A DNA stretch of 62,329 nucleotides from Magnetococcales bacterium WMHbinv6 (GCA_002753135.1 PDZV01000022.1:1-62329); one strand, 5' to 3'. Shown: positions 18,301 to 26,300, counted from the first letter of the stretch. The notes: generated by a model not told the origin, from the letters alone. Translations and numbers: made by a program.

Positions 18301-18463
18301 CATCGCCGCACTGCGTGAGCGGATCCCCGCACAAATTTTCATCCAACCGCAAGGGGGTGGACGCAGCATTATTACAGGCCCTGGTTGTGAAAAATTATCA
18401 TCCGGCAAAACAACCCGCCTCTCCACGCAAGATCGCATACTTCCCACTTCACAAAACATGTAA
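15320..18463 (+). CDS. sbcC: Exonuclease SbcCD, ATPase subunit C
   Basis: This is the Rad50-type ATPase partner of SbcD. It has 1047 residues: Walker A GPTGAGKST at 37-45, a very long coiled coil broken by a zinc hook CPLC at about 520, then ABC signature LSGGESF near 928 and Walker B LFLDEGFGTLDE. The arms are unusually rich in glutamine, including a run of eight or more. The start ATG at 15320 has no strong Shine-Dalgarno and follows the kinase gene closely, so coupling or joint transcription is likely. Confidence 0.95.
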   Translation: MRILRIQCKNLNSLVGEWQIDLQHPSFCHEPLFAITGPTGAGKSTLLDAICLALYGRTPRLSRLSKSGNEIMSRRCGDCYAEVEFRTAEGHFQAQWSQRRSRGRADGELQPPRHRLEQLDGEKRVIAESLREVAAAIEQKTGLDFDRFSRAMLLAQGQFAAFLQATADERAPILEQITGTEIYSTLSIKVHERRALELRQKEELARAVAEIRCLSSEEEQGLQQERESLQQQLAVLQQQLIDSEQGLQWWALLARLQQEEQQLSGRHADWQQRRVAFRADEARLQAALRAMELSAEQAALRARRQQRLQTEGRLQRLLTQRPGQMIRQQQRTEALHKTEQALTDYRQEAAQQRALIEQVRQQDQLLQALWRPVAAGEQSLRKAKESLHRLQEQIAQQEKRRNTVADRLQQLNQQQSQAAGEQALAGELTGIEQRFLQLRQVLEQPPCTATGQETAQVGNESVAELQRRLQQLQSSLPWQTEKRRLVQEQLILQEREWAMLQQIANLQEARQQLRPGEACPLCGALEHPYVAADLPAPDGAWQRLQQLRQQLQQQQTLLESLHQQEAWLIWLLQRQQALESAQQLVAPFGLTLTVASPLANLLQNLQKRCRQWQEREEERQRLANEQSVLAATLQQQQQQQQQWQMQIAQDESRLHGMRQEWSELQSERQRLFGAEDPQQRQQALEAQGKERETQQQQARQAWQEGSKALAVLDHEVAGLQSDLQQGESLWRHQEERLQQRLQEAGFVDESHWHSASLSEAQRTALQGQLQQLTEEEHHLLRRRTEVRQQLQQAQETAVTGESAEKLQTLRQSLLESQQSLQQQWGAIEQRLLDQAQQRDERQRRQQSWQQQQQACARWEMLHTLIGSADGKKFRNFAQGLTFERVVRQANRQLLRLNDRYQLCRDAQQPLELNVVDLYQAGEVRSSRNLSGGESFVVSLALALGLAQLPGQRIQVDSLFLDEGFGTLDENALQTALESLATLQQEGKQIGIISHIAALRERIPAQIFIQPQGGGRSIITGPGCEKLSSGKTTRLSTQDRILPTSQNM

Positions 18464-18792
18464 ACCAAGTGCTACCATTCGCTGAGCATCTGCCGACCTG
18501 TCGCCGTGCATGGAGGAAGAATGGGCAAGACAACCTGTTGGCAAGTAAAAAATCGTCCGCTCTGCTTTGTGCGGGTGACGACAGGGTGAAAAGGGGGAAC
18601 ATGTCAACGTATTGAAAAATTTTTAAAACGAATTGAATCAAATTTATATTGTAGAACCCTCGCACCATGACCACAATATCCCCGGGTTTCCGGCAACCGC
18701 CAACGATGTATTGCGCTCTGCTGTCTGTACGTCTCTGGCCAAGCTGCACATCAGGGCAATGATTCCGTTCCTCTCATCAAGATTGATTATCC
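18464..18792. other. Intergenic region between sbcC and trkA
   Basis: About 330 bases hold no convincing gene. The middle (18605-18655) is AT-rich and could contain the trkA promoter, but no -35/-10 pair with correct spacing stands out. No hairpin with a T run is evident after sbcC. Confidence 0.5.
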
Positions 18793-20142
18793 ATGAATGT
18801 CATCATTATCGGTGCCGGTGTCATCGGGACCACGTTGGCTAAAAAACTCTCCAGCGACGGACATCACGTCGTGATTATAGCCCAAGAGGCCGCCGCCGCC
18901 AAACAGATTCAGGAAAGCATGGATGTACAAGTCATGCTTGGCGATGCCGCTGATGCCCCACTGCTGCACAGCGCCGGTCTTGCGGAAGCCGATCTGGTGC
19001 TGGCGGTCACCGACTCCGACGAAAACAACCTGATCATCACCCTGATTGCCCAGGCCCACAACCCAAAAGCCAAAATTATCGCCCGGGTACGCAAGAAACA
19101 GTTTCTCGATAATCCGGTACTCAGCAAAGGGTTGACCCTTGGTGCTGCCCTGGTCTTCAGCCCGGAACATGCCGCCGTCGAAATGGTTCTCGACCTGCTC
19201 CATGTTGATCATGCCTTTGAAGTGGTCCCCTTTAAACACGGCATGGTACGCATCGCCGGTTTTACCCTTGGACCGGAGAGCCCGCTGCTCGGACGTCCGT
19301 TGCAGGAGAGTCAACTCGCCCGTTATGGTGCCCTGATCGTCGCCGTGGAAAATCAAGATGGTGCCGTGGTTATCCCCAACGGTGGCACGGTTCTGCAAGC
19401 CAGTGATCGGGTGCTGCTCACCAGCGATCATCAAAGCGGCTTTGCACCCGTTCTACCCCTGTTGGGACGCACCCCAGTGCAACATCGCAAAATTGTTATC
19501 GCCGGTGGCGGCTGGAAAGGGGAACAGGTGGCCAGAGCCATCGAAAAGCGGGGAATTCCGGTGGTGATTCTGGAAAAATCTCTCAGTCGCTGCCAGGAAC
19601 TGGCTGAGATGCTCGACAATACCGATGTCATTCACTGCGATGCCACCGATCCAGAGACCATCCGCAACCTGGCGCGTCGCGCTTCCACCCTGATCGGCAT
19701 GACCGGACAACAGGAGGTCAATCTGTTGCTCTGCCTGCTGGCCAGACAGGGTGGTGCCAGCCGCACCATCGCCTTGATGGATAACGAAGCCTACCTCACC
19801 CTGGCCCCCACCCTGGGAATCGATGCCGTGGTCAGCCCCAAACTGGCCGCCGTTGGTAAAATCATGCGCTTTCTCAGCCCCGGCAAGGTGATCGATGCGG
19901 CAACCGCCTTCAACGGACATGTGGATGCCGTATTCGTGGAAATTCCAGCCAACAGCCGGGTCGTCGGTTCACCGCTGAAGTCGATCGGCCTGCCGAAACA
20001 ACTGCTGATCGCTGCCGTGGTACGCAACGGCAAATTGATCATTCCGAAAGGAGATTTTACCTTCGGTGCCGGAGACCAAACCCTGATCATTACCGCCGCC
20101 GGTCATTTCCATAAAGTCGATCTCTTTACGGGGGCCGTATGA
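18793..20142 (+). CDS. trkA: Trk potassium uptake protein TrkA
   Basis: TrkA is the peripheral NAD(H)/ATP-binding gating subunit of the Trk potassium system. It has 449 residues with two repeats, each a Rossmann fold plus RCK C-domain. The first nucleotide loop is GAGVIG at 7-12; the second, in IVIAGGGWKGEQVA at about 235, is slightly changed. The ATP/NAD aspartates and glutamates at the strand ends are conserved in appearance (VLAVTDSDE). It is coupled to trkH by an ATGA overlap. Confidence 0.95.
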   Translation: MNVIIIGAGVIGTTLAKKLSSDGHHVVIIAQEAAAAKQIQESMDVQVMLGDAADAPLLHSAGLAEADLVLAVTDSDENNLIITLIAQAHNPKAKIIARVRKKQFLDNPVLSKGLTLGAALVFSPEHAAVEMVLDLLHVDHAFEVVPFKHGMVRIAGFTLGPESPLLGRPLQESQLARYGALIVAVENQDGAVVIPNGGTVLQASDRVLLTSDHQSGFAPVLPLLGRTPVQHRKIVIAGGGWKGEQVARAIEKRGIPVVILEKSLSRCQELAEMLDNTDVIHCDATDPETIRNLARRASTLIGMTGQQEVNLLLCLLARQGGASRTIALMDNEAYLTLAPTLGIDAVVSPKLAAVGKIMRFLSPGKVIDAATAFNGHVDAVFVEIPANSRVVGSPLKSIGLPKQLLIAAVVRNGKLIIPKGDFTFGAGDQTLIITAAGHFHKVDLFTGAV

Positions 20143-21575
20143 ATCTTCTGTTTGATTTGCGCATGCTGAGTCTTTTGCTCGGCCTGATTGCTCTGTTTCA
20201 ATGCATCCCCCTCCTGCTGGCCCTGGCATTGGGTGAAGATCCCACCCCACTGCTCCAATCGATTCTGTTCTCCCTGACCGCCACAGCTTGCGGCCTGTTG
20301 ATCTCGCGCCGCGCCGACAACCGCATGACCCCCAGAGACGGCTTTCTGGTCACCAGCCTGGGATGGTTTCTCGCCGCATTTTTTGGTGGCTTGCCTTACG
20401 CCTTACACGGTGGATTGGATCTGCCCGCCGCCTTTTTTGAGGCAGCCTCCGGCTTCACTACCACTGGTTCCTCGGCCATGACCGATATCGAAGTCTGGCC
20501 ACAAAGCATTCTGTTCTGGCGCAGCACCACCCACTGGCTGGGTGGCATGGGTATGGTGTTGATGATGATCGCCATTTTGCCGCTTCTCGGCACCGGCGGC
20601 ACGCAACTGATGAAAGCCGAAGTGCCGGGACCGACCAAGGATCGGATGACCCCTCGCCTGATCTCCACCGCCCGCGCTCTGTGGGGCGTCTATGCTCTGA
20701 TTACCCTGGTCGGCATATTGGGCTTTATTGTCTTCGGCATGACCCCACTGGATGCCGTGAACCACTCTTTCGCCGCCATCGCCACCGGGGGTTTCTCCAC
20801 CAAAAATCTCAGCATGGGCTTTTTTTCGCCTGCGGCCCAATGGTGGGCCATCCTGATCATGTTTCTAGGCGGCACCAACTTCCTTATACATTACCGGGTA
20901 TTGACGCAAGGTGATTGGAAGGCTCTCACCTATGAAGAGTTTGTCGGCTATTTGATCATCATCTTCGGTTTTACCGCTTATTGCGTTGCCGTCTTGCTGC
21001 GCACAGCCGACTGGTCCATCGAAGAGACCATCCGCCACGCGTTGTTTCAAGTGATCTCAATTATGACCACCACCGGCTTTGCCAGCACCGACTGGGAACA
21101 ATGGCCGGCGGCCTTGCAAATGCTGCTCGGTGTGGTGATGGTCATCGGTGGCATGTCTGGCTCTACAGGCGGTGGCATCAAGGTGGTGCGGGTGATTATT
21201 CTCCTGAAAACCATTCCTGCCGTTACCACCCGTTTGTTGCAACCCTATCAGATTGCCATCTCGAAAATGGACCGCCAACCCCTGAGCCGGGAAATTCTCG
21301 AAAATGCCGTGGCGACTTTTATTCTCTCGATGGGCTATGTGCTGTGCGGCGGCCTGTTACTGAACGCTTTGGACATGGATCTGCTCTCGGCCATGGGAGC
21401 CTCGCTGACCGCCTGGGCCAATGTTGGCCCCGGTTTCAATACCGTTGGTGCCATGGATAATTTTGCCCATGTACCTGATTTCGGTAAAATTATTCTCGCC
21501 TCGATGATGATTGTCGGACGTTTGGAAATTTTCACCATTTTGATGTTGTTTTCGCATAAATTTTGGCGCACCTGA
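20139..21575 (+). CDS. trkH: Trk potassium transporter subunit TrkH
   Basis: This is the inner-membrane potassium channel/transporter subunit. It has 478 residues and four pore repeats, each with a selectivity glycine: GFTTTGSSAMTD, IATGGFSTKN, TTTGFASTDW and NVGPGFNTVG. Ten or so hydrophobic segments span the protein. The start ATG overlaps the trkA stop by four bases. In enterics TrkH works with TrkA and is affected by PtsN; both proteins are encoded in this window. Confidence 0.95.
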   Translation: MNLLFDLRMLSLLLGLIALFQCIPLLLALALGEDPTPLLQSILFSLTATACGLLISRRADNRMTPRDGFLVTSLGWFLAAFFGGLPYALHGGLDLPAAFFEAASGFTTTGSSAMTDIEVWPQSILFWRSTTHWLGGMGMVLMMIAILPLLGTGGTQLMKAEVPGPTKDRMTPRLISTARALWGVYALITLVGILGFIVFGMTPLDAVNHSFAAIATGGFSTKNLSMGFFSPAAQWWAILIMFLGGTNFLIHYRVLTQGDWKALTYEEFVGYLIIIFGFTAYCVAVLLRTADWSIEETIRHALFQVISIMTTTGFASTDWEQWPAALQMLLGVVMVIGGMSGSTGGGIKVVRVIILLKTIPAVTTRLLQPYQIAISKMDRQPLSREILENAVATFILSMGYVLCGGLLLNALDMDLLSAMGASLTAWANVGPGFNTVGAMDNFAHVPDFGKIILASMMIVGRLEIFTILMLFSHKFWRT

Positions 21576-21615
21576 CCGCAGCATCCGCACCACCTGCGCC
21601 AACAGTGGGGGAAAA

Positions 21616-21951
21616 ATGGCGGCAATAGAACGACAAGGCCAACGCTACGAGATCAATGAAATGGGGTTTTTATGCCATTGGCAGGCGTGGGATGCAGAGA
21701 TTGCCGCCCATTTTGCCGCCGAAGAGTCGATCACCTTGCAGGAAGCCCATTGGCAGGTGATCGACACCTTGCGCAACCATTTCCAGGAGTACGGCATCGC
21801 CCCGATGATTCGTATGCTGTGCAACAGCTTGCAAAGAAAATATGGCCCAGAGGCGTTCGACCGGACGACACTGCACCACCTTTTCCCCGGCGACCTGGCC
21901 AAACAGGCCTGCCGCATCGCCGGCTTGCCCAATAGCATCGGCTGCGTGTGA
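21616..21951 (+). CDS. dsrC: DsrC/TusE family sulfur carrier with both C-terminal cysteines
   Basis: This is a small sulfur-carrier protein of 111 residues. The C-terminal arm ACRIAGLPNSIGCV holds two cysteines eleven residues apart, Cys99 and the penultimate Cys110. Both are found in true DsrC proteins, which carry sulfur as a trisulfide for sulfite reductase or related systems; TusE of E. coli keeps only the last. No dsrAB, tus or sHdr genes are adjacent. It lies 40 bases after trkH and is followed by a terminator-like hairpin. It could serve a remote dissimilatory sulfur pathway. Confidence 0.88.
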   Translation: MAAIERQGQRYEINEMGFLCHWQAWDAEIAAHFAAEESITLQEAHWQVIDTLRNHFQEYGIAPMIRMLCNSLQRKYGPEAFDRTTLHHLFPGDLAKQACRIAGLPNSIGCV

Positions 21952-22068
21952 GACTGTCCTGGCCCCCAGTTTGACTGACACGGAAAGGCCGGATCGGTTT
22001 CGTATCCACGGTGGAATCAATTATGGTTACGGCGTACTTGCTCCGATTTGCCCATCGTCGGCAAGAAG

Positions 22069-22097
22069 CTCCCGGAGTAGTTAGCCGGGGGGTTTTT
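22069..22097 (+). terminator. Rho-independent terminator after dsrC
   Basis: A 7-bp stem built on CCCGG/CCGGG is followed by five T residues at 22093-22097. Position and strand fit the end of the trkA-trkH-dsrC unit, about 120 bases after the dsrC stop. Confidence 0.6.
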
Positions 22098-22127
22098 GTG
22101 GGCGGGCTCGTTCATCTGGTCGGGTGG

Positions 22128-22490
22128 TTATCGGACAGGCGAGGCAGGAGGTTGGGGCGGTACAGACGCGGGGACCTGTTGGCGCAGATCTTGTGCGGAA
22201 AGATAGACCGGCACGGGTGGGAAATATCGATTAATGGCGGCCACGCCACCCAGGATGATGATTCCGGTTGCGATCACCCATTTGATGGTTTCCACCTTGG
22301 CGGTTTCAATTTCCTTGCGCAACTCAAGTTTGGCAAGTTCAACATCCTCTTTCGTGGCCAACTCCTGTAACCGGGATTCTTCCACCTTCTGAAGCACGTT
22401 TGACAACGCCTTCGCCTGAGCTTCGGCCTGTGCAGTCGGAACTCCGGCTGTTTCCAGTTCCTTGGCGAAGGCAAGCATATGTAGAACCAT
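22128..22490 (-). CDS. DUF1640-like coiled-coil membrane protein
   Basis: A 120-residue protein. An N-terminal helix (AFAKELETAGVPTAQAEAQA) is followed by a charged coiled coil (LATKEDVELAKLELRKEIE) and one membrane helix (about residues 70-90, VIATGIIILGGVAAI), then a proline-rich tail. This layout matches DUF1640/CCDC90-like proteins, relatives of mitochondrial MCUR1, which are widespread in bacteria with unknown function. The start chosen is the ATG at 22490; an upstream ATG at 22514 lies within a tandem repeat. It is convergent with dsrC. Confidence 0.7.
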   Translation of the reverse strand: MVLHMLAFAKELETAGVPTAQAEAQAKALSNVLQKVEESRLQELATKEDVELAKLELRKEIETAKVETIKWVIATGIIILGGVAAINRYFPPVPVYLSAQDLRQQVPASVPPQPPASPVR

Positions 22491-22525
22491 GTGGCGCGGT
22501 AATAGTAAAACCATGTGGCGCGGTA
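22485..22525. repeat. Short tandem direct repeat, 24-nt period
   Basis: A 17-base unit starting AACCATGTGGCGCGG occurs at 22485-22501 and again, identically, at 22509-22525. It spans the start region of the DUF1640-like gene, so two in-frame candidate ATGs, 24 bases apart, are each part of one copy. Confidence 0.8.
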
Positions 22526-22600
22526 CATCCTGCTGCTTACTATTTGCTTACTGAAACAAAAACGGCCACCTTGTAAGTGACCGTAAGTGCCTGAAAAATA

Positions 22601-22675
22601 TGGTGGGCGGCACAGGGTTCGAACCTGTGGCCCCTGCCGTGTGAAGGCAGTGCTCTCCCGCTGAGCTAGCCGCCC
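22601..22675 (-). tRNA. tRNA-Val (anticodon CAC)
   Basis: The cloverleaf is complete on the minus strand: a 7-bp acceptor stem (GGGCGGC with GCCGCCC), D arm GCTC/GAGC, anticodon stem CTGCC/GGCAG with loop TTCACAC (anticodon CAC, reading GUG), T arm ACAGG-TTCGAAC-CCTGT, and an encoded 3' CCA at 22601-22603. A promoter lies just upstream at 22696-22724. Confidence 0.95.
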
Positions 22676-22695
22676 GAAGTGCGAAGACGAGGTGC

Positions 22696-22724
22696 AGGGT
22701 AACCAAATTTTTCTCCGGGGTCAA
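22696..22724 (-). promoter_or_regulatory. Sigma-70 promoter of tRNA-Val
   Basis: On the minus strand TTGACC (22724-22719) and TACCCT (22701-22696) are separated by exactly 17 bases, about 20 bases before the mature tRNA 5' end. Confidence 0.6.
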
Positions 22725-22762
22725 GTCTCTACCTGCACCCCCGGCAAAGAAGCTCTCTCGCT

Positions 22763-23695
22763 TTATTTGACCGGCTCCAGCGGGATCACTGTCTGGAAAT
22801 GTTTGCTCTCCCCACGCCGGGCCGACGAGGTCACATCCAGGGTTACCGCCACTTTGCGCGGTTGCGGATGCCAGGGCATGACCGCCTTGCCGGTGGCCGT
22901 ACCACCCGGAGCTTGCAGCAGCAACTGGCGCGTGGCAATCTGCCGTGCCTCCACATCCCATTGTGCGACAAGCCGATCAAAGGCAATCGGAGAACTCGAC
23001 AAACCACGGGCATAACCCATGCTGCGCAACACCTCGCCCCATACCCGCATCGGATCGGCTATCATCGCCAAATGGCCTACTTTGACCCGCTCCACCTCCA
23101 AAGAAAACCGCTCCTGCCGCTCGCCCGAGGCCTGCAAGCGCTTGAAACTGACCGGCAAGGGGGGCATCTTCTTGGCAGCCCGCAATGGCAAATGGCGCAA
23201 ATGCAACGGCCCACTCTCCAGCTGCCAGTTTTTTTGCATATCCATCCAGCCCCGCACCTGCTGCAACGCCCCTTCTGGAATTTCGGCGCTGGCCAGTTGC
23301 AGCGTGTATCCTTCCGCAGTCAGAGCAACCTGCAGATCGGTCAAGGTTAAATCGTGGATATCCACCTGCTCAAAAAAATGATCAAAAGCCCCTTTTGCCC
23401 CCGGCAACAAGCGCATCACGGCAGCAAAAATCTGTTTTGGCTCTCCTTGCGCCCGTTGCAGTCGAATTTCGGCGGTTAATGGCTTCAAGGTGCGCAAAAT
23501 CAACTCACCATCCATCTTCAAATCGGGACGATCAACCCGAATCTGTTGCGCCAACAGATCCCGACCGCCATTGAGTTCACCGGCGGCGCGGCGACCGTTG
23601 CCCCCCTCTTCCGCCCAGGCGCAAGCTGGCAGCAAAGCAACAGCCAACAGCAGCGCCATACAGGTGTTAACGGACCAGAATAAAAAGATTTTCAT
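22763..23695 (-). CDS. Exported protein of unknown function
   Basis: I do not recognise this 310-residue protein. It begins with a signal peptide (about 1-28, ending ACAWAEE). The mature part is hydrophilic with alternating beta-strand patterns (FDHFFEQVDIHDLTLTDLQV) suggestive of an AsmA- or DUF945-like periplasmic beta protein, but this is only an impression. It follows the HtrA gene on the same strand: its ATG lies inside the in-frame PDZ2 remnant of htrA (overlap 29 bases), so the two were probably one translationally coupled unit. It may work with the protease in envelope quality control, an inference from position. Confidence 0.7.
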   Translation of the reverse strand: MKIFLFWSVNTCMALLLAVALLPACAWAEEGGNGRRAAGELNGGRDLLAQQIRVDRPDLKMDGELILRTLKPLTAEIRLQRAQGEPKQIFAAVMRLLPGAKGAFDHFFEQVDIHDLTLTDLQVALTAEGYTLQLASAEIPEGALQQVRGWMDMQKNWQLESGPLHLRHLPLRAAKKMPPLPVSFKRLQASGERQERFSLEVERVKVGHLAMIADPMRVWGEVLRSMGYARGLSSSPIAFDRLVAQWDVEARQIATRQLLLQAPGGTATGKAVMPWHPQPRKVAVTLDVTSSARRGESKHFQTVIPLEPVK

Positions 23696-23867
23696 TGCCC
23701 CGCCGAATACCGATCAATAGCTTGTTTTTAACCTTTTGCAGGATGGCTTTCATCTCGCGAAATGAGTTGACCGGCCTTTTCTGTAACGACAAAATACGGT
23801 CTTCGGTCCGCAGTTTGATCATCCAGGCCGGACTCTCCTCTTCCACGGAGAGAACACGAATACCCTC
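23667..23867 (-). pseudogene. Second PDZ domain of HtrA, cut off by an in-frame amber codon
   Basis: Directly after the TAG of the protease gene the same frame stays open for 66 codons and ends in TAA at 23667. It encodes a recognisable PDZ2: GIRVLSVEEESPAW, then RTEDRILSLQKRPVNS, then the end RRGNENLFILVR, which matches the closing strand of DegQ/DegP PDZ2. It could be lost from the product, reached by readthrough, or be started from an internal GTG. A sequencing error is also possible. Confidence 0.8.
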
Positions 23868-25049
23868 CTAGTTTTCGCTTCCTTCCAAAGATTCCAGTAT
23901 CGCCCCTTGCAAGCGACTGTCCAACTCTTCGCCCTCGATCCGTTGCCTTTCTGGTTCGGCCAAGGTGGCGGTAACCTGCCGCGTCACCCCATCGCGCACA
24001 AACTCCAAGGGCAACGGTTCCCCGGCACGCACCAGGCCAATGGCGTTGTGCAGATCGCCCCGACTGCGGATCGCATGACCGTTGGCACGGATAATGACAT
24101 CTCCCCGCCGCAATCCGGCCCGTTCCGCCGGAGAACCGGCAACCACTTTGGCCACCACGGCCCCTTCGCGGACCGGCACGGCAAAAGCCTCGGACAATTC
24201 AGGCGTCAGGTCTTGTGCTTGCACTCCCAAACCACCGCGCCGGACATCGCCGTATTGCAGCAGTTGATCCATAATCTGCCGGGCCATATTCACCGGAATG
24301 GCAAAGCCGATTCCCACATTGCCGCCGCCTCTGGCCAAAATGGCGGTATTGATGCCGATCAACTCCCCGCGCAGATTGACCAGCGCCCCACCCGAGTTGC
24401 CCGGGTTGATCGAGGCATCGGTCTGGATAAAATCTTCATACCCCTTGATACCCAACCCCTTGCGCCCCAAGGCGCTGACAATACCGGAGGTCACGGTCTG
24501 CCCCAAACCGAACGGATTGCCGACGGCAATGACAAAATCACCAACCCGCAACTTTTCGGAATCCCCCAAAGGGAGATCCTGTAAATTTTTGGCCTGCACT
24601 TGAATCACGGCAATATCAGTCGCCGGATCCACCCCGACAATGCGCGCCTGTACCGATCGACCGTCGCGCAGGGTGACCGTAATCTGGTCGGCTTTGCCAA
24701 TCACATGCTGATTGGTCAAAATAATCCCCTTGCGGGCATCGACCACCACCCCTGAACCGAGACTTTTCTGTTCCCGCTCCTGACTTTGGCCCCCTTGCCG
24801 TGGCTGTTTAAAAAATTGACCAAAAAAAGGATCCGATAATAAAGGATGCTCAGGAACCTGCGTGCGTGTACTGGTGGCAATATTGACAACTGCCGGAATG
24901 ACCGGTGCAATAATGTCGGCCAAGGTGGGCATCGGCATCCCCTGTACCGCCTGGGGCAGATTGGCCCCCGCCTGCAGCACCGAACCACCGCAGCAGCAGC
25001 CCAACAACGCCAACAAACCGACAGTGATGGTGCGAACAAAAGCTTTCAT
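23868..25049 (-). CDS. Do-family serine protease (HtrA/DegQ-like), lacking PDZ2
   Basis: A periplasmic protease-chaperone of 393 residues. The signal region (1-27) contains LLGCC, which could act as a lipobox at Cys18. The trypsin-like domain has the triad His115 (TNQHVIG), Asp145 (ATDIAV) and Ser219 (GNSGG). PDZ1 starts near 262 (RGGLGVQAQDL). The frame stops at TAG in the linker after PDZ1, and an intact second PDZ continues downstream (23667-23867). A normal DegP/DegQ has about 460-500 residues. TAG is an ordinary stop elsewhere in the window (porin, DHH gene). As read, the product resembles the one-PDZ DegS form. Confidence 0.9.
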   Translation of the reverse strand: MKAFVRTITVGLLALLGCCCGGSVLQAGANLPQAVQGMPMPTLADIIAPVIPAVVNIATSTRTQVPEHPLLSDPFFGQFFKQPRQGGQSQEREQKSLGSGVVVDARKGIILTNQHVIGKADQITVTLRDGRSVQARIVGVDPATDIAVIQVQAKNLQDLPLGDSEKLRVGDFVIAVGNPFGLGQTVTSGIVSALGRKGLGIKGYEDFIQTDASINPGNSGGALVNLRGELIGINTAILARGGGNVGIGFAIPVNMARQIMDQLLQYGDVRRGGLGVQAQDLTPELSEAFAVPVREGAVVAKVVAGSPAERAGLRRGDVIIRANGHAIRSRGDLHNAIGLVRAGEPLPLEFVRDGVTRQVTATLAEPERQRIEGEELDSRLQGAILESLEGSEN

Positions 25050-25106
25050 CTACACAATCCCTCACTGAATAGTAAACCGGTGAACCGACATACAAATAGG
25101 GCTCTT

Positions 25107-25547
25107 TTACCCCAAGCGCAATGGCGTCACCACTCCGCTGCGACGAAAAAGCAGATAATCTTCGAGAATGGTGGCATGATCAAAGGCCATCGGCAGCGGC
25201 AATTCCGCAAGTTGTACAATACGCACCTGCGCGGCATCATCGGCGGCCACCGGCAAACCATGCGCCTCGGCCACATAGACAGCCGAAGCGGTATGCGAAC
25301 GACTGTCACGGGCCGGATCGGAATAGATACCCAACAGGGCTTTCAGGGTCACTGTCAATGAGGTCTCTTCAGCAGCTTCGCGGATGGCCGCCTGTTCCAC
25401 CCGCTCCCCCACATCGACAAAGCCCCCCGGAATGGCCAAACCATAGGGGGGAAATTTGCGTTCGATCAACACAAGCGGACGATCGGGCAGATCCAATAGT
25501 TCGATAATAATATCCGTGACTAAGTGGGGGGTGCGGATGGTTCGCAT
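25107..25547 (-). CDS. Nudix hydrolase
   Basis: A 146-residue hydrolase of nucleoside diphosphates linked to another moiety. The Nudix box is GGFVDVGERVEQAAIREAAEE followed by TSL; the glycine usually found after EE is replaced. The neighbourhood of the box (PPYGLAIPGGFVD, YSDPARDSR) resembles the ADP-ribose pyrophosphatase-like group, but the substrate cannot be set. Its start lies inside the 3' end of lipB (28-base overlap), so it depends on lipB transcription. Confidence 0.88.
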   Translation of the reverse strand: MRTIRTPHLVTDIIIELLDLPDRPLVLIERKFPPYGLAIPGGFVDVGERVEQAAIREAAEETSLTVTLKALLGIYSDPARDSRSHTASAVYVAEAHGLPVAADDAAQVRIVQLAELPLPMAFDHATILEDYLLFRRSGVVTPLRLG

Positions 25548-26248
25548 GCCTCTTCACCTTCCGATGATTCGAGAGTTGATCCTTGTGCCGGATGGGGCAA
25601 ATCAATGACTTCGTAGTGGAACACGTCGCAAAAAGCGTTGATCAGCATGGTTTCCAACCGCTCGCGGGAGATCTCTACCCCCAATGCGGCCAGGGAGGTG
25701 ACCGGACGATCCGGCAGACCACAGGGAACAATCCCCCGATACAACGACAGATCCGGTGCCCGGTTTAACGACAGGCCATGGTAGGTAATTCCCTGCCGGA
25801 TACGCACCCCGACGGCAGCCAGTTTGCCTTCTGCCAACCAGACCCCCGGATGTCGTTCATCTCGCGCGCCGCGCAGGCCCAAAAGGGCCAGCGTGCGAAT
25901 CACCACCTCTTCCAATTGAAAAACATGCTGGCGCACGGCAGTCAAGGCATAAGGGCGCAAATCGCGCAACAAATAGGCAAGCAGTTGCCCTGGTCCATGA
26001 TAGGTGATCTGCCCGCCCCGATCGGTCATCATGACCGGAACCGCCGCACACGCCGCATCTACCCGCAACACATCCTGCAAGCGACCAGAACGGCCAACGG
26101 TATAGACAGAAGGATGCTCAAGAAACAACAAACGGTCCGTCAGCTTTTTTTTGCTCAGACGCATACTTTCCACCTGTTGTATTTGCCAACGCAAGGCCGT
26201 GCTGTAGGGTACCAGTTCGCTGCGCAACCAATACAAAGGGTGGGACAT
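25520..26248 (-). CDS. lipB: Octanoyltransferase LipB
   Basis: LipB moves the octanoyl group from acyl carrier protein to lipoyl domains, the first step of protein lipoylation. It has 242 residues from the ATG with AGGAG six bases upstream; an in-frame ATG at 26269 is weaker. The catalytic lysine lies in LAEGKLAAVGVR and the cysteine in VPCGLPDR; TYHGPGQL and EHPSVYTVGR are family phrases. The C-terminal tail beyond residue 220 is long and acidic. LipA, the next enzyme, is encoded at 57300, about 31 kb away. Confidence 0.95.
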   Translation of the reverse strand: MSHPLYWLRSELVPYSTALRWQIQQVESMRLSKKKLTDRLLFLEHPSVYTVGRSGRLQDVLRVDAACAAVPVMMTDRGGQITYHGPGQLLAYLLRDLRPYALTAVRQHVFQLEEVVIRTLALLGLRGARDERHPGVWLAEGKLAAVGVRIRQGITYHGLSLNRAPDLSLYRGIVPCGLPDRPVTSLAALGVEISRERLETMLINAFCDVFHYEVIDLPHPAQGSTLESSEGEEACEPSAPPT

Positions 26249-26300
26249 TTGTTGCTCCTGCTCGGGCAAGGCACAATTACACGCTCCGTGAACGTACCAA

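Noticed and set aside
23868-23870. TAG as a recoded sense codon (pyrrolysine or suppressor)
   Set aside because: TAG ends the porin (1195), the DHH gene (57300) and the response regulator (34911) normally, and no downstream structure for recoding is evident.
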